Assembly: GCA_017937215.1 (NCBI GenBank)
Contig: JAGBDZ010000094.1
Span: 62,001 to 126,000, forward strand
Reading direction: 5' to 3'
Length of the DNA: 64,000 nucleotides
Source of the DNA: Akkermansia sp.
GTDB taxonomy: Bacteria; Verrucomicrobiota; Verrucomicrobiia; Verrucomicrobiales; Akkermansiaceae
In this document: positions 34,251-41,685 of the stretch, one piece after another
Layout of the letters: each line of letters opens with the position of its first letter
How positions within the stretch are numbered: position 1 is the stretch's first letter
Position numbers and translations under genes: made by a program
The notes under the pieces: generated by a model
What the model was told of the DNA's origin: nothing
Databases searched by the model: none
Seen by the model: the letters and a program-made list of their open reading frames with translations, nothing else

Positions 34251-34808
34251 TCAAAAGGCATAACGCACAGAGCTGGCAGGAAGGGAAATATACCCACCCT
34301 GACGATGATGCTGCGCAGGCTGCTGTACATTGGGCACCTCAATCACAGTAGAATACTGCCCGCGGGTAATTGTCACGCCGCTCACCTCAAATGTGGGGCG
34401 CGAAGACTCCACGCGAATGGAGGTACACTCTGCCAGGTCGTTGGAAAGAGCCGGAATCAGCAAAGGCGCAGCGTTGCGATCAACCGCCACAGTGGCAGCT
34501 GCGGTTCCCACGCCTGCCTGACCGGCCGGATACATGGCATACCCCACAGCAACAACTCCAAGACACAGGGTAGATGCACCGAAAGCCAGTCGCCCACGTC
34601 CAAAATTGCTGAGCATCTGCATCAGGTGCGCCAACAGATGGCGGCGGGCCGGGCAGCAGACGGCCTCGCGGGCCACTCGCTCATGAAATTCGCATAAAAA
34701 ACGTCCCTCAAAATCAGCCTCCTTCACTGGTTCAACACGTAACGTTGCAAGCAAGGCTACCAGTTGTTCTTCAGAGCAAGGAGAATTTGAGGGAGAAATT
34801 TTGGACAT
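34251..34808 (-). CDS. Single-pass membrane protein, anti-sigma-like layout, unknown function
   Basis: A 185-residue protein. Residues 1-65 are soluble and helical with Cys/His clusters (FLCEFHERVAREAVCC), one membrane segment runs about 73-98, and the outer part is beta-rich (SIRVESSRPTFEVSGVTITR). The cytoplasmic helical part plus membrane segment resembles anti-sigma factors, but no sigma gene is adjacent and no ZAS motif (HxxxCxxC) is clear. A TATTCT -10 lies 6 bases upstream of the ATG with a poor -35. A 25-bp near-palindrome (34855-34879, arms TTCAG/CTGAA) lies just upstream of that. Confidence 0.6.
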   Translation of the reverse strand: MSKISPSNSPCSEEQLVALLATLRVEPVKEADFEGRFLCEFHERVAREAVCCPARRHLLAHLMQMLSNFGRGRLAFGASTLCLGVVAVGYAMYPAGQAGVGTAAATVAVDRNAAPLLIPALSNDLAECTSIRVESSRPTFEVSGVTITRGQYSTVIEVPNVQQPAQHHRQGGYISLPASSVRYAF

Positions 34809-34903
34809 AATCGCAGAATAACGGTTCGCGGTGTTATGGTGTAGACACTAACTTTTCAGAAATGTTCAACTTTCCTGAAAAAAATCAGATATTTTCGACG
34901 TAC

Positions 34904-35953
34904 TCAGGGTTTAGCCGATGAGAAAACGCGTTTTTTGAGCAGGAGCGGTGCATTTTCCGCCACCCAATCGCGAATCATCTGCTCACAGCTGGCAATCTCC
35001 GCAGCGCGGTGGTGGCGGGTTTCTTCCGTCATCTTCTCCATGGCGTCCATATCGTAGACGTAGACATCGTCCACCAGGCCACAAGCCGGGTCCACATTGC
35101 GGGGAACAGACAAATCAATAAGGAACAAGGGGCGGTGGCGAGTCTGCTGCACCTGCTCCAGCACAGGCGGTGATACGACATAGACCGGAGAAGCGGTGGA
35201 TACAATGACGATGTCGATATTTTCCAGATAGGGAATCCACTCCGTGAAGCGGATGACCCGGCCGCCCACCTGATTTGCCAGCTCCACAGCCCGGTCGTAC
35301 GAGCGATTCGCCACGAAAATACTTTCGGCACCTCGGGAGCGCAGGCTCTGCGCCGTGGTGCGGGCTACTTCCCCAGCCCCCACAACCAGCACATTGGTAC
35401 CCCCCAGATTACCCAGAATTCCCTGGGCCATCTGCACCGCGGCAGCCCCCACAGAGGTAGGCCCGCTGGTAATGCGGGAGGAACTGCGCACCTTTTTACC
35501 GATGGTAAATATGTTCTGGAATGTGCGATTGGAAAAGCCACCGGTCACCCCGCATTCCAGAGCCGCGCGGTAGGCATCCTTCAACTGGCCGAAAATCTCG
35601 GTTTCGCCCACCACCATGGAATCCAGGCCTGAAGCCACTGCAGCCAGATGAAAAAGCGCTTCAGCCCCCTGATAATGGTAGAAAAGCTGGCGGCGGGTGG
35701 CAGCATCCGGGGCATCCCCGAGGAAATATCCCAGAATCGAGGGTAGCGCAAGGGCATCATTCTCGCTCCAGTAGTAAAGCTCTGTGCGGTTGCAGGTGGA
35801 AAGCAGCACACACTCCGCAATGCCCGGCAAAGCAGCAATGGCGGCGTTCACCTCGGCAAGGCGATTCTTACCCACGGCAAACTGCTCACGCACTGCCACC
35901 GGACAGCTGCGATAGTTCACCCCCAGGCAGAACATCTGTAGCTCATCCACCAT
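34904..35953 (-). CDS. hemA: Glutamyl-tRNA reductase, short form
   Basis: A 349-residue enzyme that reduces glutamyl-tRNA to glutamate-1-semialdehyde for tetrapyrroles. The catalytic cysteine is in LLSTCNRTELYYW (about 47-59), then GLDSMVVGETEIFGQLKDA, VLVVGAGEVARTTAQSL (NADPH binding) and FLIDLSVPRNVDP. It ends about 70-80 residues before most HemA proteins (about 420), so the C-terminal dimerisation domain is reduced to one or two helices. 5 bases after cobA-hemD. Confidence 0.93.
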   Translation of the reverse strand: MVDELQMFCLGVNYRSCPVAVREQFAVGKNRLAEVNAAIAALPGIAECVLLSTCNRTELYYWSENDALALPSILGYFLGDAPDAATRRQLFYHYQGAEALFHLAAVASGLDSMVVGETEIFGQLKDAYRAALECGVTGGFSNRTFQNIFTIGKKVRSSSRITSGPTSVGAAAVQMAQGILGNLGGTNVLVVGAGEVARTTAQSLRSRGAESIFVANRSYDRAVELANQVGGRVIRFTEWIPYLENIDIVIVSTASPVYVVSPPVLEQVQQTRHRPLFLIDLSVPRNVDPACGLVDDVYVYDMDAMEKMTEETRHHRAAEIASCEQMIRDWVAENAPLLLKKRVFSSAKP

Positions 35954-35958
35954 GCCGG

Positions 35959-37485
35959 TTACTTCAACTTCTGCACCGCTTCAACCAGACTGGGAATGGT
36001 GTGCGTGGCGGCTTCGATATCAGGCTTAAGGCCATACTCAGCCAGCGTAGCCGATGTCACCGGGCCGATGCTGGCGATGCGGCATCCCTGCGGCAGAGGC
36101 AGATTCAGCGCCATGAAGTGGCGCACCGTGCTGCTGCTGGTAAAGGTGATGATATCTGCACCCTCCTCACGCAAGCGTGCCTGAGCCCCGCAGGGGTCCT
36201 CGGTTTCCGCCACCGTGTTATAGGCCAGACACTCATCCACAATAGCCTGGCGCTTCATGAGCTCATCATAAATCACGCGGCGGGCCTGCTCACCATGCAC
36301 CCAGAGCATCGTGACATTGGCAACTCCGCCGAACTCGTCCCCCTTGCGGTCAAACTCAGCAATCAGCTCCTCAGCCACGGCTTTCTGCGGCATCACATCC
36401 ACCATCAGGCCGTATTTCTTCAATTCAGCAGCCGTGCCGGGGCCTACTGCCGCAATGCGGGCGCCGCCAATTTCGCGGATATCCTCGTACACAGCAAAGA
36501 AGGCCTGGAAAAACCGACGCACGCCATTCGGGCTGGAGAAAATCAACCAGTCATAGTGCGGGGCATCCACCACAGCCTCGGCAAAATCGCGTTTATCAGT
36601 CGGGTCCGCAATGCGGATGGTGGGCAGCTCAATGACATCTGCCCCGAGCTGCTCCAGCTGCGAACTCAGCTCGCTGGCCTGTTCGCGGGTGCGGGTCACC
36701 ACCACGCGCTTACCGAACAGCGGCAGCTTACTGCGCCAGTCCAGCTGCGGCGCCAGCGCCACAACCTCGCCGATAACCACCACCGCAGGCGAGGAAATAT
36801 CGGCTTTTTCCACAGCGTCAGCCAGAGTGGCAACCGTTGCCATCACACTCTTCTGGCGGCCGGTGGCAGCCCACTGCACAGCTGCGGCAGGCACATCGCC
36901 CCCCTGCCCGGCTGCAACCAGCGCCGCAAGGGTTTCGCGCAGCCGGCTCATCCCCATCAGCATAACCTTGGTTCCCCTGGCCGCAGCAATACCGGCGATA
37001 TCCAGGGTAGACTCCGTCTTGCCGGCATCCTCGTGGCCGGTGAATACAGTGAACTGAGTGCAGCACTCACGGTGTGTCACCGGGATACCGGCATAGGCAG
37101 GACCGGCAATGGCCGAGCTGATACCCGGCACCATTTCAAAGCACACACCGGCGGCATGCAGAGCCATAGCCTCCTCGCCACCACGCCCGAAGACGTAGGG
37201 GTCGCCACCTTTGAGGCGCACCGTGCAGGAATACTTCTCCGCACACTCCACCAGCAGACGGTTGATTTCCGCCTGGGGCATGGCATGGTTTCCGGCCCGC
37301 TTGCCCACATAAATCTTTTCGCAGCCCGGCTTGGTCCAGGCCAGCATGGCGGGAGCCGCCAAGGCATCGTACACTAGGCAATCCGCACGGGAAATAAGCT
37401 CCTTGCCCTTCAGCGTCATCAGACCGGGGTCACCGGGTCCGGCCCCAATCAGGTAAACAGTCCCCTTATTCGAATTCTTGCTCAT
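35959..37485 (-). CDS. Fused uroporphyrinogen-III methyltransferase / uroporphyrinogen-III synthase
   Basis: A 508-residue bifunctional protein. The N-terminal half is a CobA/CysG-type SAM methyltransferase: YLIGAGPGDPGLMTLKG, VRLKGGDPYVFGRGGEE, MVPGISSAIAGPAYAGIPVT and VMLMGMSRLRE. The C-terminal half (about 255-505) is HemD, the synthase that closes and inverts ring D. HemD is poorly conserved, but GKRVVVTRTREQASELSSQL and the final IASIGPVTSATLAEYGL are typical. The fusion makes precorrin-2 directly, for siroheme, cobalamin or heme. It overlaps the deacetylase gene by 4 bases. Confidence 0.92.
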   Translation of the reverse strand: MSKNSNKGTVYLIGAGPGDPGLMTLKGKELISRADCLVYDALAAPAMLAWTKPGCEKIYVGKRAGNHAMPQAEINRLLVECAEKYSCTVRLKGGDPYVFGRGGEEAMALHAAGVCFEMVPGISSAIAGPAYAGIPVTHRECCTQFTVFTGHEDAGKTESTLDIAGIAAARGTKVMLMGMSRLRETLAALVAAGQGGDVPAAAVQWAATGRQKSVMATVATLADAVEKADISSPAVVVIGEVVALAPQLDWRSKLPLFGKRVVVTRTREQASELSSQLEQLGADVIELPTIRIADPTDKRDFAEAVVDAPHYDWLIFSSPNGVRRFFQAFFAVYEDIREIGGARIAAVGPGTAAELKKYGLMVDVMPQKAVAEELIAEFDRKGDEFGGVANVTMLWVHGEQARRVIYDELMKRQAIVDECLAYNTVAETEDPCGAQARLREEGADIITFTSSSTVRHFMALNLPLPQGCRIASIGPVTSATLAEYGLKPDIEAATHTIPSLVEAVQKLK

Positions 37486-38621
37486 AACGCATTCAGGTCA
37501 AGAGATTCCAGATTCAGCGGAGTTTCCGAATCGCTGGCTGCGTGAGGGTCAGCAGCAGCGGGTGTTTCTACCGGTGCAACCGGTTCGGGCTGCGCCGTTT
37601 CCGTGGCTTGTTCTGCGGGAACAGGCTCAACCGGAGCAATAGGTTCGGGCACCGCAGGAGCGGCGGGCTCGGCCACAGCCGGGGCCTGGGCAGCCTCGGC
37701 AGCGGCGGCGGCTTCGGCAGCTTCGCGCTTGCCAATGTCCATCAGTTCCGATACCGTCACGAGCTTGAAACCGCGGGCCTGCAGACCACTCACAATGCCC
37801 TCCAGTGCAGCAATGGTAGAGGCGTGAATATCATGCACCAGGATGATGGAACCGGGTTTGGCCTTGGTCACCGCCGTATTGATGACCTTGCTCACCCCAG
37901 GCTTGCGCCAGTCCACCGTATCAACATCCCAGAGGATGGATGCCATACCGTAGCGGTTGTACATGTGGTCCACCAGGGTCTTGTTCGTGGCACCAAAGGG
38001 CGGGCGCATCACGCGCGGCGTAACTCCGGTAACGCTACCAATCAGATTCTGCGTGCGGCTGATTTCGCTGTCGACCTTGGCGCGGGAGCAGGAGTTCATC
38101 TTGATATGGCTCCAGGTGTGCACACCGATTTCATGACCACCGGCGGCAGCGGTGGATACAATCGTCTTATAGCGGGCAACATTCTGCCCGAGCACGAAGA
38201 ACGTACCCTTGGCGCCGTGGCGGTTCAGAATCTCCAGTGCCTTCTTGGTAAGAGAGGGATGCGGACCGTCATCAAAGGTGAGAGCCACGTATTTTCCTTT
38301 CATGGGTACATGAGACACTCGCTTGCCCAGCGGCTTGAGTTTCACAGGCTCGGGCACAGTCGGGGTCTCGGCGCCTGCGGTAATTTCAGCCTGACCGGGC
38401 ACAGGCTCGGCAGGAGTGGCAGGGGTCACAGGCTTGACAGGAGCAGCCGGTCTGACAGGCTTGACAGGGGGCTTCGGCTGAGTCGGCTTCACAACAGGCT
38501 CCGCGGGTTTGACCGTGGGCGTGACAACCGGTTCAACCGTGTTCTGGCTCTGCTGGTTACAGGAAAAGAGTCCAATGAAAACAAAGGAACAAGCTAAATG
38601 TTGTACAATCTTCATGCGCAT
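37482..38621 (-). CDS. Lipoprotein polysaccharide deacetylase (NodB/CE4)
   Basis: A 379-residue lipoprotein with lipobox LFSC near residue 20. A Pro/Val/Lys-rich linker (about 25-80) leads to a CE4 domain: VALTFDDGPHP (catalytic Asp pair), HEIGVHTWSHIKM (metal HxxxH type), RPPFGATNKTL and IILVHDIHA. These enzymes remove N-acetyl groups from peptidoglycan or other glycans. A second Ala/Pro/Glu-rich tail (about 290-370) follows. The first ATG of the predicted transcript (38621) was taken; ATG 38615 two codons later is equally good. Upstream partner of the tetrapyrrole genes in an operon. Confidence 0.87.
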   Translation of the reverse strand: MRMKIVQHLACSFVFIGLFSCNQQSQNTVEPVVTPTVKPAEPVVKPTQPKPPVKPVRPAAPVKPVTPATPAEPVPGQAEITAGAETPTVPEPVKLKPLGKRVSHVPMKGKYVALTFDDGPHPSLTKKALEILNRHGAKGTFFVLGQNVARYKTIVSTAAAGGHEIGVHTWSHIKMNSCSRAKVDSEISRTQNLIGSVTGVTPRVMRPPFGATNKTLVDHMYNRYGMASILWDVDTVDWRKPGVSKVINTAVTKAKPGSIILVHDIHASTIAALEGIVSGLQARGFKLVTVSELMDIGKREAAEAAAAAEAAQAPAVAEPAAPAVPEPIAPVEPVPAEQATETAQPEPVAPVETPAAADPHAASDSETPLNLESLDLNAL

Positions 38622-38634
38622 GACGGAACGCAGC

Positions 38635-38663
38635 ATTGTACTCCCCGCGTGCGTAATAAGCAA
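38635..38663 (-). promoter_or_regulatory. Promoter of the deacetylase-cobA/hemD-hemA operon
   Basis: Minus strand TTGCTT (38658-38663), 17-base spacer, TACAAT (38635-38640). The first ATG is 13 bases beyond. Confidence 0.7.
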
Positions 38664-38685
38664 CCCCGTATAGCGTCATTTTGCA

Positions 38686-38714
38686 TCGACAGCGCGTACC
38701 TGTCGTGCTAAAGT
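38686..38714 (+). promoter_or_regulatory. Promoter of the alcohol dehydrogenase gene
   Basis: TCGACA (38686-38691), 17-base spacer, TAAAGT (38709-38714). The ATG at 38721 lies 6 bases beyond the -10. A GGAG lies just before the ATG but would be at or before the transcription start. Confidence 0.62.
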
Positions 38715-38720
38715 GGAGCC

Positions 38721-39914
38721 ATGCTGAACTTCAATTACCGCAATGCCACCCAGTATGTCTATGGTCCCGGTGAACACCGCAACACAGGAGCCTTGCTCAA
38801 GCCCTACACCACAGGCAAGGTCCTGCTGCACTACGGCGGCAACAGCTGCATCCGCAGCGGGCTTCTGGCCTCGGTGCAGCAATCATTGCGCGCAGCCGGC
38901 ATTGATTTCGTGGAACTGGGTGGAGTGAAGCCCAACCCCAGCGTCTCCCTGGTTCGCCGCGGCATTGAACTCTGCCGCCGCGAGGGGGTAACGCTTGTGC
39001 TGGCAGTGGGTGGCGGCAGCGTGATTGATTCAGCCAAGGGCATCGCCGTGGGAGTGCCGAACAGCTGCGATGTATGGGAACTCTATTCCCACAAGGGGTC
39101 CGTGCCGGAGCATGGCCCCCTGCCCGTAGCCACCGTGCTCACTCTGCCCGCTGCTGGCAGCGAAAACAGCCCCAACAGCGTGCTGAGTGATGAAGCCACC
39201 GGCCGCAAGCTCGGCTTCAAGCACCTGGGGCTGCGCCCGGTGCTCAGCGTGGTGGACCCCGCCCTTTTCCTCACCCTGCCCCGGGAGCAGATGGCCTACG
39301 GTGCCTGCGATATGATGTGCCACATCTTTGAGCGCTACTTCACCAACACGAAGCAGACCGATTTGACCGATGCCCTGGCTGAAGCCACCATGCGCACCAT
39401 CATGCATGAATCCCGGCGTCTGAATGCAGACCTGCAGGACGTAGACGCCTGGGGACAGCTCGCCCTCTGCGGCACGGTAGCGCACAATGACCTGCTGGGA
39501 CTCGGCCGCGAGCAAAGCTGGGCATGCCACGCGCTGGAGCATGAGCTGTGCGCAGTCTACGACGTGCCGCACGGCGGCGGGCTGGCCGTGGTGGTTCCGG
39601 CCTACATGAAAGCCGTGTGGCAGTATAACCCCGGCATCTATGCCCAGTGGGCCACGAACGTGATGGGAGTCTCCCCACACCGCGACACCGAGGCCGTGGT
39701 GCTCGATGGCATTGCCCGCCTGCAGGCCTGGTACAGAGAACTCGGGCTTCCGCAGAACATGCAGGAGCTCGGCATCCCGGCCGATGCCGATTTCGCAGCC
39801 ATGGCACGCGCGGCATGCAAGGTCTATGGTGGCGGAGCCGCCATTCCCACCCTGCCCGGCGTACACCCCCTCACCGCAGAGGAAGCCACGGCCGTATACC
39901 ACGCCGCCATCTAA
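38721..39914 (+). CDS. Iron-containing alcohol dehydrogenase (YqhD/BdhA-like)
   Basis: A 397-residue cytosolic group III alcohol dehydrogenase. The nucleotide-binding VLAVGGGSVIDSAKGIA is at about 93-109. Metal-binding histidines and Asp are in DMMCHIFERYF and CHALEHELCAVYDVPHGGGLA, the latter nearly the YqhD signature. YqhD-type enzymes use NADPH to reduce aldehydes such as butanal or to detoxify them. The start is ATG 38721, fixed by the promoter. Single gene. Confidence 0.92.
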   Translation: MLNFNYRNATQYVYGPGEHRNTGALLKPYTTGKVLLHYGGNSCIRSGLLASVQQSLRAAGIDFVELGGVKPNPSVSLVRRGIELCRREGVTLVLAVGGGSVIDSAKGIAVGVPNSCDVWELYSHKGSVPEHGPLPVATVLTLPAAGSENSPNSVLSDEATGRKLGFKHLGLRPVLSVVDPALFLTLPREQMAYGACDMMCHIFERYFTNTKQTDLTDALAEATMRTIMHESRRLNADLQDVDAWGQLALCGTVAHNDLLGLGREQSWACHALEHELCAVYDVPHGGGLAVVVPAYMKAVWQYNPGIYAQWATNVMGVSPHRDTEAVVLDGIARLQAWYRELGLPQNMQELGIPADADFAAMARAACKVYGGGAAIPTLPGVHPLTAEEATAVYHAAI

Positions 39915-39956
39915 TTGTGATGGACAGCGGAGGCTCATTCTGCCATCATGGGTGGC

Positions 39957-40241
39957 ATGACTACTCAAGCTGAACTATGGCAAGCCGTGCACACGGCTTA
40001 TGAGGAACGCAATCCGGATGAAGCACGCCGCCTGCTCCACACAGGAGCAGCAGCGCCGGATTGCAGCGTTGTCCTGCGCTGCGGCGATGAGGATTACATC
40101 CGCTGGCTGCTCAGCAATGAGCTCATCATCCCACCCACCGTCACCGAAGTGTGGCCGGAACTGCAGGAGTTGCAGCTGCAATGCCCGGCTCTGCCGGAAG
40201 CAGACCGCCCGGCATGCATTCTGAATGGAGATTTGAAATAA
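39957..40241 (+). CDS. Small protein of unknown function, possibly ankyrin-like
   Basis: A 94-residue protein beginning MTTQAELWQAVHTAYEERNP. The helix pairs AVHTAYEERNPDEARRLLH and RCGDEDYIRWLLSNELI look like one and a half ankyrin-type repeats. No family is recognised. The ATG at 39957 rather than 39948 is supported by TGGACA (39921-39926), 17 bases, CATCAT (39944-39949), which puts the -10 7 bases before it. That -10 is weak. Confidence 0.55.
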   Translation: MTTQAELWQAVHTAYEERNPDEARRLLHTGAAAPDCSVVLRCGDEDYIRWLLSNELIIPPTVTEVWPELQELQLQCPALPEADRPACILNGDLK

Positions 40242-40269
40242 ATATGCCCCTGCATGGCAATTTTGATGC

Positions 40270-40299
40270 TTGCCAGACAGGGGTTCCCTATGCTAGCAT
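40270..40299 (+). promoter_or_regulatory. Promoter of the M23 peptidase-nadD operon
   Basis: TTGCCA (40270-40275), 18-base spacer, TAGCAT (40294-40299). The ATG at 40306 is 6 bases beyond the -10. Confidence 0.65.
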
Positions 40300-40305
40300 G
40301 CTGCC

Positions 40306-40989
40306 ATGTTGCGTTTGCTCCAGTTCCTGTTCCTCATGTCTGCTCTCGTCATAGCAGCTATTGGTTCACACGCAGAGGCCGTTGTCATGGCAAAAAAAAC
40401 GCCGGATGGCAAATGGGCTTTCGTTCCGCTGGCAGATGGGTTTGACTTCCCCGTCGGCAAACCGGACGGCAAGGGCTATTACAAGTCCCGAGGGCTGCGT
40501 CTGGCCACACCCCGCCACCTGGGCGAGGACTGGAACGGCAACGGCGGCGGCAATTCAGACCTGGGCGATCCGGTTTATTCCATCGGCATGGGGCTCGTGA
40601 CCTACGCAGCCGATGCCCGCGGCCGCTGGGGCAAGGTGGTCATCGTGCGCCATGCCTTCCGCGAGCCGAAGAGCGGCAGAGTGCTCTGCTGCCAGTCGCT
40701 CTATTCCCACCTCGACCGCATCGATGTGCGCCTGGGGCAGCTGGTGGGGCGCGGTGCGCAGGTAGGCACCATTGGCACCAACAACGGCATGTTCACCGCC
40801 CACCTGCATGCTGAGCTCCATTTCAACGTGCTGGTCAACTGCGGCCACCAGGGCATCCCGAAGAACGCCGCCAACTACGGCAATCTGAGTGAATTCATCA
40901 AGCACTACCGCCGCCTGCCGGTGGAAAAGAAGTTTGTGAAGCTTCCCATCGGCGGCTTCCTGCCCTACAAGAACACCGAGGGTCTGTAA
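40306..40989 (+). CDS. Exported M23 family metallopeptidase
   Basis: A 227-residue protein with a signal peptide (FLMSALVIAAIGSHAEA). The LytM/M23 zinc site is visible: HLGEDWNG (HxxxD) at about 70 and the HxH in TAHLHAELHFNV at about 165, with the intermediate GKVVIVRHAF and LYSHLDRIDVRLGQLV strands. These enzymes cut peptide bridges of peptidoglycan. The stop codon directly abuts the nadD start. Confidence 0.9.
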   Translation: MLRLLQFLFLMSALVIAAIGSHAEAVVMAKKTPDGKWAFVPLADGFDFPVGKPDGKGYYKSRGLRLATPRHLGEDWNGNGGGNSDLGDPVYSIGMGLVTYAADARGRWGKVVIVRHAFREPKSGRVLCCQSLYSHLDRIDVRLGQLVGRGAQVGTIGTNNGMFTAHLHAELHFNVLVNCGHQGIPKNAANYGNLSEFIKHYRRLPVEKKFVKLPIGGFLPYKNTEGL

Positions 40990-41556
40990 ATGAAAACGTG
41001 TCTGTTCGGCGGCTCGTTTGACCCGGTGCATGCCGGGCACCTCACCATTGCAGCAGCCGCGCAGCAACTTTGCAGTCTGGACGAAATCGTCTTCCTCCCG
41101 GCTGCCTGTTCCCCCTTCAAACAGGGGAAAAGCACGTATTTTACCGATGCGCAGCGCTTGCACATGCTGCACCTGGCCACGGCAGATCTGCCCTGGGCCA
41201 GCGTGAGCGAACTGGATTTGCAGCTTCCACCGCCCAGCTGGAGCTGGCGCATCGCCGAACACTGGCACCAGCAGCACCCGGAGGCAGAATTATACTGGCT
41301 CATGGGCACCGACCAGTGGGAGCAGCTGCACCGCTGGGCCCGCTACGATTACCTCTGCGAGCTGCTCCACTTCATTGTCTACCATCGCGACGAAGCCCCT
41401 CAGCCCCGCCCCGGGGTGCGCAGCACCTTCATCTGCACTGGTATGCACCCGGCCTCCTCCTCCGTTATCCGCGAGGCTCTGAAAAACAACGCTCCCATTC
41501 CGGAAGGCTGGCTCCACCCCGCAGTGGCAGATTACATTGTCTCCGCCGGGGAATGA
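40990..41556 (+). CDS. nadD: Nicotinate-nucleotide adenylyltransferase
   Basis: A 188-residue enzyme that forms nicotinate adenine dinucleotide in NAD synthesis. CLFGGSFDPVHAGHLTIA (GxFxPxHxGH) is at residues 3-20, LPAACSPFKQGKST contains the substrate-contacting region, YWLMGTDQWEQL the middle motif and HPASSSVIREALKN the C-terminal ISSTxIR-type motif. Length is normal. Follows the M23 gene without any gap. Confidence 0.95.
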   Translation: MKTCLFGGSFDPVHAGHLTIAAAAQQLCSLDEIVFLPAACSPFKQGKSTYFTDAQRLHMLHLATADLPWASVSELDLQLPPPSWSWRIAEHWHQQHPEAELYWLMGTDQWEQLHRWARYDYLCELLHFIVYHRDEAPQPRPGVRSTFICTGMHPASSSVIREALKNNAPIPEGWLHPAVADYIVSAGE

Positions 41557-41589
41557 TAGCAGCAGGCTAAGCTTCTGACAACCCCAAAA

Positions 41590-41625
41590 AAAGACCGCCG
41601 GAATCTCCTCCGGCGGTCTTTTTAT
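41590..41625. terminator. Bidirectional terminator between nadD and tryptophanase
   Basis: A 12-bp perfect stem (41591-41602 with 41609-41620) has A-runs before and T-runs after, so it works for both convergent genes. A further palindrome GCAGGCATTGCCTGC lies at 41627-41641. Confidence 0.93.
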
Positions 41626-41650
41626 TGCAGGCATTGCCTGCCGAATGTTT

Positions 41651-41685
41651 ACTTCGTACTTTGTACCTCGTACATCGTACTTTTA
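41651..41685. repeat. Tandem heptamer repeat next to the tryptophanase stop
   Basis: Four exact-phase 7-base units of form ACNTCGT/ACTTTGT (41651-41678) and a fifth imperfect unit that runs into the tryptophanase stop codon. Confidence 0.8.

Noticed and set aside
35521-37377. A 618-codon open frame opposite cobA-hemD and hemA
   Set aside because: Its composition is His/Arg-rich antisense-type and it spans two recognised genes.
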